Positions 34,190-42,368 of a stretch of DNA of 64,000 nucleotides are shown here, in pieces (position 1 is the stretch's first letter; every line of letters starts with the position of its first letter). Below the pieces are notes generated by a model. The model saw nothing but the letters and a program-made list of their open reading frames with translations. It had not been told where the DNA came from and ran no database searches. The translations under genes and the position numbers were made by a program. Location: positions 62,001-126,000 of the forward strand of contig JAZQSE010000027.1 in assembly GCA_045629945.1 (NCBI GenBank), read 5' to 3'. The DNA is from UBA1765 sp045629945 (lineage in GTDB: Bacteria; Fibrobacterota; Fibrobacteria; Fibrobacterales; Fibrobacteraceae).

Positions 34190-34597
34190 ATGAAATTTAT
34201 ATCCGGATCAAAATCCATTTCAAAGTTGCCAGACTTAGCAAAAATATTAATTGAACAATTCGTTAAAAACAACGATGAAATTCTTATCGGCGATTGCTAC
34301 GGCGTTGACGTGGCAGTACAAAAATATTTGGAATCCAAGGGGTACAGCAACGTAACTATCTATTGCAGTGGTGAATCGCCAAGAAACAATTTTGTTACGG
34401 GAGCAAAAGTGCGTTCTTGTGCAGAAGTCGCCAAAGGCCTTACAGGGAGCGTATTCCATTATGTTAAAGATATACAAATGGCTTGCGATTGCGACCAGGC
34501 TCTCATGATTTGGGACGGAAAAAGTAAAGGTACTGGCGAAAACATCCGCCGTATAAAGGAAATGGGAAAACCATACAGTATTATAAACGAGGATTGA
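34190..34597 (+). CDS. SLOG-like Rossmann-fold protein
   Basis: This is a 135-residue protein. MKFISGSKSISKLP, DEILIGDCYGVDVAVQKYLESK, VTIYCSGESPRNN and ALMIWDGKSKGTGENIRR follow the pattern of SLOG/LOG-DprA-like and DUF2493 proteins, which bind nucleotide-derived ligands. The GDCYGVD and GKSKGT blocks would form the phosphate-binding site. It is the last gene of the operon, and its end overlaps the convergent ORF6N gene by 17 bases. SLOG domains often sense or process nucleotides in conflict systems, so a signalling role is possible. Confidence 0.65.
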   Translation: MKFISGSKSISKLPDLAKILIEQFVKNNDEILIGDCYGVDVAVQKYLESKGYSNVTIYCSGESPRNNFVTGAKVRSCAEVAKGLTGSVFHYVKDIQMACDCDQALMIWDGKSKGTGENIRRIKEMGKPYSIINED

Positions 34598-35591
34598 TTG
34601 CCAATTTTTCCATCAGTATATGATAAATTTCAGTATTTTCAATTTGCATGATGGTGGTGATTTTATTGCCAGCGTCTTTGCTTGAGGCTCCGCAGTGGAA
34701 AAGCTTTTCGCCTTTTAATCCGTAGTCTAGAAAAATGTAGCGGTCGTGGAACTTTTTTTTCGTTTTTCTCTTGTTGAATTTAACATCAGGGCGAGCCTTC
34801 AAGAAATCTTTCTGAATCTGTTCAGTTAACGATTCATAACCATTTTCATCACTATAGATTGTTACGGAAACCCCTTTGGCGATTCCGCGCAAAAGGTCGA
34901 GTGTTTTGACCCCAATATAATCATCGATAATTATGATAGACTTCTTCGCCATGCTGTAAATCTGCGTATAGGCGATGTCGGCATCCAGCTTTTGCCCGTT
35001 TAAAATCAAGAAATGCCTAAAAGTCGAGGGATCAATGAAATTTTCCATGACCTTTTGGAGTTCAGTTTCTCTGCGGTCCATAGCCTCGAAAAGTGAGTCT
35101 ATTTTATGGTCATGTTCAAGAAGGCGCCGATCCTGCTCAATTTCTTTGCTTTCCACGTGGACAAGGCGGTTAACGACACCTTCGCTTCCCATCATGTAGT
35201 GACGAAGCTGAACAAACGCCCGCATAATGGCGATATTTACTCTAATAGCGGATTCGCTTTTTAGAACAGATGACAGCATCGCTACCCCCTGTTCTGTAAA
35301 GACGAATGGAGCATAGCGTAGCCCCATCTTGTCTGCATTGGAGGTCGCAATTTGCGACCTCCAATCTGAAAATTCGGATTCACTAAGCTGGAAACAGAAA
35401 TCTTCTGGAAAACGTTCAATGTTGCGCTTAACCTGTTCTTTGATGCGTTTTGTTTCCACACCGTATAGCGTAGCCAAATCTCTGTCAAGCAAGACCTGCT
35501 TGTCACGAATGACCAGAATCATTTTCTCTACGCCTATTGCAATCAGCGGATTTCCCGCCACAATTTCGGAATTTTTACTTTTTCGTGCCAT
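34581..35591 (-). CDS. ORF6N-domain protein with PLD-like C-terminus
   Basis: This is a 336-residue protein. Residues 15-105 form an ORF6N domain (VEKMILVIRDKQVLLDRDLA, RFPEDFCFQLSESE, RYAPFVFTEQGVAMLSSVL), a DNA-binding module common in phage and island proteins. A helical linker follows. The C-terminal 130 residues have a SIIIIDDYIG strand and KFHDRYIFLDYG...LFHCGASSKDAG, resembling the PLD-like domains attached to many chromosomal ORF6N proteins. It probably binds DNA as a regulator; nuclease activity is doubtful because a full HKD motif is not seen. It is monocistronic and overlaps the convergent SLOG-like gene. Confidence 0.8.
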   Translation of the reverse strand: MARKSKNSEIVAGNPLIAIGVEKMILVIRDKQVLLDRDLATLYGVETKRIKEQVKRNIERFPEDFCFQLSESEFSDWRSQIATSNADKMGLRYAPFVFTEQGVAMLSSVLKSESAIRVNIAIMRAFVQLRHYMMGSEGVVNRLVHVESKEIEQDRRLLEHDHKIDSLFEAMDRRETELQKVMENFIDPSTFRHFLILNGQKLDADIAYTQIYSMAKKSIIIIDDYIGVKTLDLLRGIAKGVSVTIYSDENGYESLTEQIQKDFLKARPDVKFNKRKTKKKFHDRYIFLDYGLKGEKLFHCGASSKDAGNKITTIMQIENTEIYHILMEKLAINPRL

Positions 35592-36067
35592 AAAAATCCT
35601 CTATTCGCACAATACATGCAAATGCGTTAAAAAAATTAAATACGTCTGCTCTGCGGGCGCATTTAGGGGCTGTAATTTGATTTGGGATGCTCTTGCTCTG
35701 CTGTTGGCGGGGGCTTTCCCCGACATTACCTGGTACCCGCCTTAGCGAGCACGCTCGAATAGGTCGTGTTCCTATCAGCTATCCAACAACATCAACAAGA
35801 AAGTTGATGAACCCCACCGCGGATGCACGTACGGGTCGCAAGGCCTATGCCGACTGTCGCAGGGATTGTCGTAATACAGGGGTAAATATACAAAGAGCAT
35901 AGCAGGAAGTCAACTTCATCTGTTGTCCCCACATTTGTACTCAATTTGTACTGCGATTGGGGAGGGGCAATAGCTCATGCTGAAGGACCTTGGCTACTAT
36001 AAAGTGTGGACATAAATTATACGCAAAAAAATTATTTAAATAGAACCTTTTTCCACTTGGAGGAAAC
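35592..36067. other. Gene-free stretch with several hairpins, possible structured RNA or repeat
   Basis: About 35665-35890 is more GC-rich than its surroundings. It holds GGGG-CTTT-CCCC near 35710, CGAGC-AC-GCTCG (35746-35757) and CATCAAC-AAGAAA-GTTGATG (35790-35809). Frames here are short and unlike proteins. The rest is AT-rich leader sequence. It may be a non-coding RNA or a degenerate dispersed repeat. Confidence 0.4.
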
Positions 36068-36193
36068 ATGTCCAGCGGAGCTTTGGGATACCATGAAATG
36101 TACATCACGGAAATCGCGGAGTGCATCAGGAAAATATATGTAAAACAGAAAGAGAAAAAGTGGGTTGCATGGGTACAAAACGGAGACATTTAG
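36068..36193 (+). CDS. Small 41-residue orphan
   Basis: A strong ribosome site (TTGGAGGAAAC) precedes the ATG. The peptide reads MSSGALGYHEMYITEIAECI and then a basic stretch, ending VAWVQNGDI. It could be a genuine small protein or the start of a truncated gene. No family recognised. Confidence 0.45.
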   Translation: MSSGALGYHEMYITEIAECIRKIYVKQKEKKWVAWVQNGDI

Positions 36194-36394
36194 TTTTCCC
36201 CGCACGCAAAGGAAGTCCTTGTCGTGTACAATGCAGTGACCTTGCAGCTTTGTAAAAAAGTACGAATTAGCCTAGCAGAATCAACAAACAAACTGCTTTT
36301 TTGTTCACTATATTTATATTCCGATTCATTTCTTTTGCTTTTTTAAAGGTATTTAGAAATGAGTTTGTTTGTAATTTTTTAATTTTGCCTTTAT

Positions 36395-36829
36395 ATGAAG
36401 AATATTTTGGTAATGTGTACCGGAAATATATGCCGTAGCCCAACGGCAGAATACTTGTTGCGTCAAGAACTTGGACCTGATTATAATGTTCAGAGTGCTG
36501 GCCTGGGCGCTTTAGTGGAACACCCTGCAGAAGAAACTGCTATGAAAGTAGCAGCAAAAAATGGCATTGATATGTCGCCACATAAAGCAAGACAAGTAAC
36601 GATGGATATGTTGAAATGGGCTGATCTTGTGCTTGTGATGGAAGCAGGGCAACGAGATTCGCTTTTGCAGAAATACCCTTGGCTCGAAGGTAAAGTTTTT
36701 AGGTATGGTGAGGCGGCAAAGGTAGATGTTCCTGACCCTTATCGTAGGCCGGAAAATGCTTTTGTGCTTGCTTGGAATTTTATCAAGAAATTTACGCCGG
36801 ATTGGGTAGAAAAAATTAAGAATTCATAA
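36395..36829 (+). CDS. wzb: Low-molecular-weight protein tyrosine phosphatase (Wzb-like)
   Basis: This is a 144-residue protein with the catalytic P-loop CTGNICRS (Cys8, Arg14) and the general acid in DVPDPYR near the C-terminus. In capsule loci this enzyme removes phosphate from the tyrosine tail of the Wzc kinase, and here the kinase gene follows 9 bases later. It is the first gene of a four-gene exopolysaccharide operon. Confidence 0.92.
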   Translation: MKNILVMCTGNICRSPTAEYLLRQELGPDYNVQSAGLGALVEHPAEETAMKVAAKNGIDMSPHKARQVTMDMLKWADLVLVMEAGQRDSLLQKYPWLEGKVFRYGEAAKVDVPDPYRRPENAFVLAWNFIKKFTPDWVEKIKNS

Positions 36830-36838
36830 AGGAAGATT

Positions 36839-38962
36839 ATGGCTGTTGCTAAAAGCAATAAAGATGAAAAAAATGAATTAGTAGAACTACTGGTTTCTTT
36901 AGGTTTGCATTGGCCGATTGTTTTGGTTTGTTGTCTTTTTGCTGGTGTTGCTGGCTTTTTTGCAGCAGAATGGGTGCGTCCTGTTTACGAAGTCAATGCT
37001 TTGCTCCAGATAGAATCAAAATCAAAAGGTGGTTCTTTAATGGGAGAATTAGGCTCTTTGTTTTCTTCTGGCGTTTCTACGCAGACAGAAGTAGAATTAG
37101 TAAAGAGCCGTCGTGTTACTGGAACAGTGGTAGAAGCATTAGGGCTTAGAAACTATGTAGAACCTGTTGGTTTTGTTGATAGAATTTTGCATAGACAAGG
37201 GCGTTTGGAATTAAGTAACCTTGAAATACCAAGAGATATTATTGAAGACCCAGACGATAAAAAAGAACCATGGGTTGTTGAAGCTCTTGATAGCACGCAT
37301 TTTTCATTATTTGATTTTAAGGGTAAAGAAATCCTTTCCAATTGTGAAGTCGGAAAAGATTATGAAGTGGCTTATACAACTTCTTTAGGCACAGCTCCTG
37401 TAAAAATTGCAGCAAGCAGAATGGACGCAGTAGCCGGGCAAAAGTTTGAAGTGCAAAAACTTTTCCGCTTGGCAGCGATTGGAAAGTTTATGTCTGTATT
37501 TGACGTAACGGAAAAGGGAAAGCGTACCGGGATTCTTGAGTTTTCTTACCAGGATTACTACCCAGACAGAGCTGCTTATATTTTAAATGAAGTGGCTAGA
37601 GCTTACCAACGCCAGAATGTAGAACAGAGAAGTCTTGAAGCTAAAAGCACTATTGAATTTTTAGAAGAACAATTGCCGCTTGTCCGTTCTAAATTGGATT
37701 CAGCAGAACAAGTTTTAAACCAGTATCGTTCTCAGGTTGGTTCAGCAGATATTGGAGCCGAAACAAAAATTGTGCTTGATAAGCAAATGAAACTTCAACA
37801 AAGTATTTTAGAACTCGAACAAAAACGTCAGGCTACAGTTCGTCTTTTCCATGAAGAACACCCAACAGTAAAAACACTTGATGATCAAGTCATGAAGCTC
37901 CGTCAAGAACTTTCAAAGACAACTAGCCAAGTGAAAAAAATGCCTGAAAAGCAACAAGAAGTTTTACGCTTAACAAGTGATGTAGAATTAAATAAATTGC
38001 TTTATACGAATATGTTGAACAATATCCAGCAACTTCGTTTAGTTGCAGCAGGTGAAGTTGGGTCTGTTCGGATTATTGATTTTGCGGAGCCGACTCTTGG
38101 ACCTGTTAAACCTAAAAAGAATCTGATTCGAATGGCAGCGTTGTTCCTTGGAATTTGTTTATCGATTGCAATTGTGTCAATCAGAAAGCGTATGCATAGC
38201 GGTATTAAAGATTCTAAAACGATTGAACGTGAACTTGGTGTTAGTGTTTATGCAAAAGTTCCAAAAGGCGTTCCGCATGGAACTCGTGGAACATTGCCTC
38301 TTGCATTGGCAGCTCCAGATGATGTAGCTGTTGAAGCGCTTCGCACTTTGCGTACATCGCTTGAATTTATGATGCTTGATAATGACAGGGCTTCTGTGAT
38401 AGCTCTTTCTGGTTTGATTCCTGGTGTTGGTAAGAGTTTTATTTCTGTGAACTTAGCTGTTCTTTTTGCTGGCATGGGTAAGAAAGTTGTTTTAATTGAT
38501 GCTGACTTGCGTAAAGGTCGTTTGCATAAAGAATTTGGTTTTAAACGTGAAAATGGTTTGACCGAAGTCTTGCTTGGTTCAACACCTTTAGAAACGGCTT
38601 TGAAACCAACATCTGTTGAAAATATGGATTTGATTGTTTGCGGTAAAGTTCCTGCCAGCCCGGCTGAATTGCTTGGAAGTGCCCGGTATGCAAAATTAGT
38701 TGAAACTTTACGTTCACAATATGATATAATCATTGTTGATACACCTCCTGTAATGCTTGTGACAGATGCAATGCTTGTTTGCCGTCATTCTGATCAAGGT
38801 GTGTTGGTTGTAGAATACGATAAACATTCTATTGATGCAATTCGTGAAGGCTTGGAACTCTTTACTAAGGGAGCTCCGGAAACCTTGAATCCGTCAATTG
38901 TGATAAACAAGTATGTGCATAGCAAGTCTGATGGATTTGGCTATAAGTATGGGAAATATTGA
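36839..38962 (+). CDS. wzc: Wzc-like polysaccharide co-polymerase and tyrosine autokinase
   Basis: This 707-residue inner-membrane protein has a first membrane helix at about 27-47, then a Wzz domain, long periplasmic helices (about 250-390) with a GNVR-like segment, and a second helix near 430. The BY-kinase domain has Walker A GLIPGVGKSF (about 524-533), Walker A' VVLIDADLRKG and Walker B IIIVDTPPV. The C-terminus carries a tyrosine cluster (Tyr692, 702, 704, 707), the autophosphorylation tail. It controls chain length and export of capsule or exopolysaccharide together with the phosphatase and Wza-like genes on either side. Confidence 0.93.
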   Translation: MAVAKSNKDEKNELVELLVSLGLHWPIVLVCCLFAGVAGFFAAEWVRPVYEVNALLQIESKSKGGSLMGELGSLFSSGVSTQTEVELVKSRRVTGTVVEALGLRNYVEPVGFVDRILHRQGRLELSNLEIPRDIIEDPDDKKEPWVVEALDSTHFSLFDFKGKEILSNCEVGKDYEVAYTTSLGTAPVKIAASRMDAVAGQKFEVQKLFRLAAIGKFMSVFDVTEKGKRTGILEFSYQDYYPDRAAYILNEVARAYQRQNVEQRSLEAKSTIEFLEEQLPLVRSKLDSAEQVLNQYRSQVGSADIGAETKIVLDKQMKLQQSILELEQKRQATVRLFHEEHPTVKTLDDQVMKLRQELSKTTSQVKKMPEKQQEVLRLTSDVELNKLLYTNMLNNIQQLRLVAAGEVGSVRIIDFAEPTLGPVKPKKNLIRMAALFLGICLSIAIVSIRKRMHSGIKDSKTIERELGVSVYAKVPKGVPHGTRGTLPLALAAPDDVAVEALRTLRTSLEFMMLDNDRASVIALSGLIPGVGKSFISVNLAVLFAGMGKKVVLIDADLRKGRLHKEFGFKRENGLTEVLLGSTPLETALKPTSVENMDLIVCGKVPASPAELLGSARYAKLVETLRSQYDIIIVDTPPVMLVTDAMLVCRHSDQGVLVVEYDKHSIDAIREGLELFTKGAPETLNPSIVINKYVHSKSDGFGYKYGKY

Positions 38963-38972
38963 GGTTTTGAAA

Positions 38973-40094
38973 ATGCGTTCTTTGATTAAATTTGTTTTTC
39001 TTTCTTTGGCTTTATTTTGTAGTGGGTGTTTTCTTGCTCCACAGATGCGTATGTCAGAACCTTCTGATTCAGCGGAATTTGCTGGGGTAAAAGTTTACTT
39101 GCACCCTTTCGAAGAATCTTTGAATATGGCAAATACTTCAAAAGATTCTGCAGAGAAGGGAACACAGTCAGATATCTCTGATTTACTTGTTGATTCTATT
39201 CCTGCTTTGGATTACAGAATTGGTCCGTTAGATATGGTGCAAGTTGTTGTTTGGGAACACCCGGAATTAACTTCTCCTATGGGTGAATACCAACCAGCCG
39301 GGCAGAAAGTGACAACGGATGGCAAACTTTTTTACCCTTACGCTGGTGAACTTTCTGTTGTAGGAATGACAGCGCAAGAACTCAGAGAAGAATTGACAAA
39401 GCGCCTTTCGGATAAAATTTTAACAAACCCACAAGTTGATGTCCGTGTCACTGGTTACAATAGTTTAAAGGCTTTTGTTTCTGGTGAAGTGAAAAAACCA
39501 GGTTATGTTTTCTTGAAAGAAGAACCTTTGACATTGCCTTCGGCATTAGCTGAAGTAGGGGGCTTGAACCCGACAGCCGACGCTTCTCATATTGAACTTC
39601 GTCGTGGCGATAAAACTTATACCATTGATTACTATGGAGCATTTCGTTCTAAGTTGCCTTTAGATCGTTTGCTTTTACAGCCAGGTGATCAACTTTGGGT
39701 TCCATCATTAGACATGCAAAAAGTTTATGTAATGGGTGAAGTCGCTAAAACTTCTGCAATTAATTTGCGTGCAGGGCAGTTGAGTTTAGTAGACGCTTTA
39801 GCAACAGCAGGAGGCTTGCAGGTGACAACGGCATCAGCTGCATCCATTTATGTTATCCGTAATACAAACGAATCTCAGATAGATGTGTTCCACTTGAATG
39901 CAAAAAATGCTCTTGCTTTGGCGTTAGCCGATAGATTTGCTTTGCAACCAAGAGATATTGTTTATGTGGATGCTTCTGGACTTGCAACATGGAATCGCCT
40001 AATTTCTCAAATCTTGCCTACCGTACAGACTGTTTACTATGGAGTCTTAACGGGTAAGAATTTTGATGCATGGCAACAGACATGGGGAGACTAA
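38973..40094 (+). CDS. wza: Wza-like polysaccharide export lipoprotein
   Basis: This is a 373-residue protein from the ATG at 38973, with GAGG upstream. The signal peptide ends FCSGC (Cys19 is the likely lipidated residue; the lipobox is slightly atypical). The poly-export domain starts YRIGPLDMVQVVVWEHPEL. Two SLBB domains follow (AFVSGEVKKPGYVFL and VYVMGEVAKTSAINL). It forms the outer-membrane channel for the Wzc system. An earlier in-frame start would overlap wzc and remove the signal peptide. It ends 2 bases before manC. Confidence 0.92.
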   Translation: MRSLIKFVFLSLALFCSGCFLAPQMRMSEPSDSAEFAGVKVYLHPFEESLNMANTSKDSAEKGTQSDISDLLVDSIPALDYRIGPLDMVQVVVWEHPELTSPMGEYQPAGQKVTTDGKLFYPYAGELSVVGMTAQELREELTKRLSDKILTNPQVDVRVTGYNSLKAFVSGEVKKPGYVFLKEEPLTLPSALAEVGGLNPTADASHIELRRGDKTYTIDYYGAFRSKLPLDRLLLQPGDQLWVPSLDMQKVYVMGEVAKTSAINLRAGQLSLVDALATAGGLQVTTASAASIYVIRNTNESQIDVFHLNAKNALALALADRFALQPRDIVYVDASGLATWNRLISQILPTVQTVYYGVLTGKNFDAWQQTWGD

Positions 40095-40096
40095 TA

Positions 40097-41467
40097 ATGA
40101 TTAACTTAATTCTTTGCGGTGGCTCCGGAACACGCCTTTGGCCAATCAGTCGTACTTTAATGCCAAAGCAATTTGCTCCTTTATTTGATGGTTCTTCTTT
40201 GTTTAGAAGAACAGTTAAAATGAATGCAACAGTTTGCGATAAGCAATATATTGTAAGTAATGCAGAACAATATTTTCTCGCCAAAGACCAACTTGAAGCA
40301 GAAGACATTTTTTCAGCGAAGTTCTTGTTGGAACCAGTTGGCCGTAATACGGCGCCAGCTATTGCTCTTGCTTGTCTTTCTTTAGATGCTGACGATATCG
40401 TTCTTGTTTCTCCTTCTGATCATGTTATTCGAAAACAAGATGCTTACAGAAAAGTTCTCGCTCGCGCAAAAGAACTTGCTTTAGCAGGGAACCTTGTTAC
40501 GTTTGGCATTACACCGACTGCTCCAGAAACAGGTTATGGTTACATTGAAGCAAACGGTGAAAAAGTTTTACGTTTTGTTGAAAAACCAAATCGCGAAACT
40601 GCAGAAAAATACCTTTTGGCTGGAAACTTCTATTGGAATAGTGGAATTTTCTGCTTTAAGGTCTCTACATTCTTGACCGAATTGGAAAAGTATTCTCCTG
40701 AAATTTTACAGGCTTCACGAGAAGCATTTGAGCGTGCTACTGAAAATGGTGCGATTCGTATTGCTCGTGAAGATATGGAAGCAATTCCATCTGATTCTAT
40801 TGACTATGCCGTTATGGAAAAATCTGATAAAGTCATGGTTGTTCCAAGTGATATTGGCTGGTCTGATTTAGGCTCTTTTGATGCCCTTCATGGTGAATAT
40901 GCTTTAGATGAAAATGGAAACAATTTAAATTCTAAACACCTTGCTGTGAATACCAAAAATTCTTTGGTGATGGGCTCTCAAAGAACTATCGCTACAATTG
41001 ATTTAGATGAAATGCTTATTGTGGATACTCCTGATGCACTTTTGGTTGCTCCACTTTCAAGTAGCCAGAAAGTAAAAACAGTTGTAGAATCTTTGAATGC
41101 TTCCGGTTCTGATTTGACAAAAGTTCCACAAACTGTAAATCGCCCTTGGGGTTCTTATTCAGTGCTTGAATCAAGTGATCGTTATAAAATGAAACGAATT
41201 GTGGTAAAGCCTGGTAAGCGTCTTAGCCTTCAAAAGCATTTGCACCGTTCTGAACATTGGGTCGTAATCAGTGGGACTGCTACGGTAACGGTTGGCGATA
41301 AAGTTTTCCTTGTTCGCCCAAATGAATCAACTTATATCCCGGCAGGAGAAGTTCACCGTTTGCAAAATGAAGGCAAACTCCCGCTTGTAATTGTTGAAAT
41401 TCAGGTTGGTGAATATACTGGTGAAGATGATATTATTCGCGTAGAAGACGATTTCAACCGTTCGTAA
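40097..41467 (+). CDS. manC: Mannose-1-phosphate guanylyltransferase / mannose-6-phosphate isomerase
   Basis: This is a 456-residue bifunctional enzyme. The nucleotidyltransferase part has GGSGTRLWPISR near the N-terminus, SPSDHVI and FVEKP. The C-terminal cupin (about 340-456) has RPWGSY, KPGKRLSLQKHLHRSEHW and IPAGEVHR, the PMI type II metal-binding region. It makes GDP-mannose for the exported polysaccharide. It is the last gene of the operon, followed by a strong terminator. Confidence 0.95.
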   Translation: MINLILCGGSGTRLWPISRTLMPKQFAPLFDGSSLFRRTVKMNATVCDKQYIVSNAEQYFLAKDQLEAEDIFSAKFLLEPVGRNTAPAIALACLSLDADDIVLVSPSDHVIRKQDAYRKVLARAKELALAGNLVTFGITPTAPETGYGYIEANGEKVLRFVEKPNRETAEKYLLAGNFYWNSGIFCFKVSTFLTELEKYSPEILQASREAFERATENGAIRIAREDMEAIPSDSIDYAVMEKSDKVMVVPSDIGWSDLGSFDALHGEYALDENGNNLNSKHLAVNTKNSLVMGSQRTIATIDLDEMLIVDTPDALLVAPLSSSQKVKTVVESLNASGSDLTKVPQTVNRPWGSYSVLESSDRYKMKRIVVKPGKRLSLQKHLHRSEHWVVISGTATVTVGDKVFLVRPNESTYIPAGEVHRLQNEGKLPLVIVEIQVGEYTGEDDIIRVEDDFNRS

Positions 41468-41484
41468 TATTTGTTCTGAAATTT

Positions 41485-41518
41485 AAAAGACAAGTGAATA
41501 TTCGCTTGTCTTTTTTTT
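41485..41518 (+). terminator. Intrinsic terminator of the capsule operon
   Basis: GACAAGTG pairs with CGCTTGTC around an AATATT loop, flanked by A4 and T8. It may also serve the convergent EamA gene. Confidence 0.85.
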
Positions 41519-41526
41519 GCGTAAAA

Positions 41527-42360
41527 TTATTTGGATTTTTTTGAAGGTCTTTTTACAATGAATAAAAATGAACCTATCAAAACGAGAGAGACTGAAATAA
41601 TTTTTGAAATAGGAAAGTTTTCACCAAAAACAAATGCTCCGGCAAGAATAGGCAAAACGGCTCCTATTGCTGCACTGAAAGGAATAATGTATAGGGCTCG
41701 CCCACGAGTGAATGCTATTTGAGAATAAAGAAACGCAATGCCATAAAGAACAATGTAGGCTAGAGTTCTAAAATCAATTAAAAGAGATGGAAGCATAGAA
41801 ATTGTTACATTGTCTAACATAAAATCCATAGCGAGACTTTTATAAAAAGCAGCAGAAACACCAAAGCCAGCTCCAATAATCAAAGAATCACTAGCTTCTG
41901 GGTCTTTGTGAAGGGATCTGAAAATTAAAACAATACCTACAACAAACAGGCAAAAAATCCAGAGAGAAAAAATATCTTGTGTGCCTGTATTTTGAGCGGC
42001 ATTTTTAGAAGAAAGAAGTAAGCCAGTTAAAACACATAAAATAGCGGCCACAATTCGTTTAGTTAATAATTCTTTTAAAAACCAAAATCCAAAAAGTGCT
42101 GTAAGTACCGGGTTTAAAACCATCATTGGTTGCACAAGACTTAAGTCGTATTTTGCCATAGCAATGTAATAGCCAATCGTTGCTATGGCAGAAAAGCAGA
42201 TTCCTACCCACCAATGGAAATTTTGCAAAACGTATTTGCAAAATTGCAAAGGTTGTTTTAAAGAAGCTTTTTTTACACTACAAGAAATACCTGATTTTTC
42301 CAGGATGTTTCCTATTGCAAAACAAAGGGCAGCCCCAAGAGTTAGAATAAAAAATAACAT
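41527..42360 (-). CDS. EamA/DMT-family transporter
   Basis: This 277-residue protein has about ten membrane helices in two EamA repeats (the N-terminal half with KYDLSLVQPMMVLNPVLTAL; the C-terminal half ending FGENFPISKIISVSLVLIGS). The pattern in the first repeat is similar to small multidrug or sugar-phosphate exporters. It lies 8 bases after the lytic transglycosylase gene and is the last gene of the long minus-strand run. The substrate is unknown. Confidence 0.82.
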   Translation of the reverse strand: MLFFILTLGAALCFAIGNILEKSGISCSVKKASLKQPLQFCKYVLQNFHWWVGICFSAIATIGYYIAMAKYDLSLVQPMMVLNPVLTALFGFWFLKELLTKRIVAAILCVLTGLLLSSKNAAQNTGTQDIFSLWIFCLFVVGIVLIFRSLHKDPEASDSLIIGAGFGVSAAFYKSLAMDFMLDNVTISMLPSLLIDFRTLAYIVLYGIAFLYSQIAFTRGRALYIIPFSAAIGAVLPILAGAFVFGENFPISKIISVSLVLIGSFLFIVKRPSKKSK

Positions 42361-42368
42361 ATACCCTC

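Noticed and set aside
33435..34597. CBASS or Thoeris-like defence operon
   Set aside because: No nucleotide cyclase, TIR domain or known effector is present; only the SLOG-like fold points that way.
35687..35902. Protein-coding frame in the hairpin-rich gap
   Set aside because: No ribosome site, Arg/Thr-rich nonsense composition, and strong hairpins instead.
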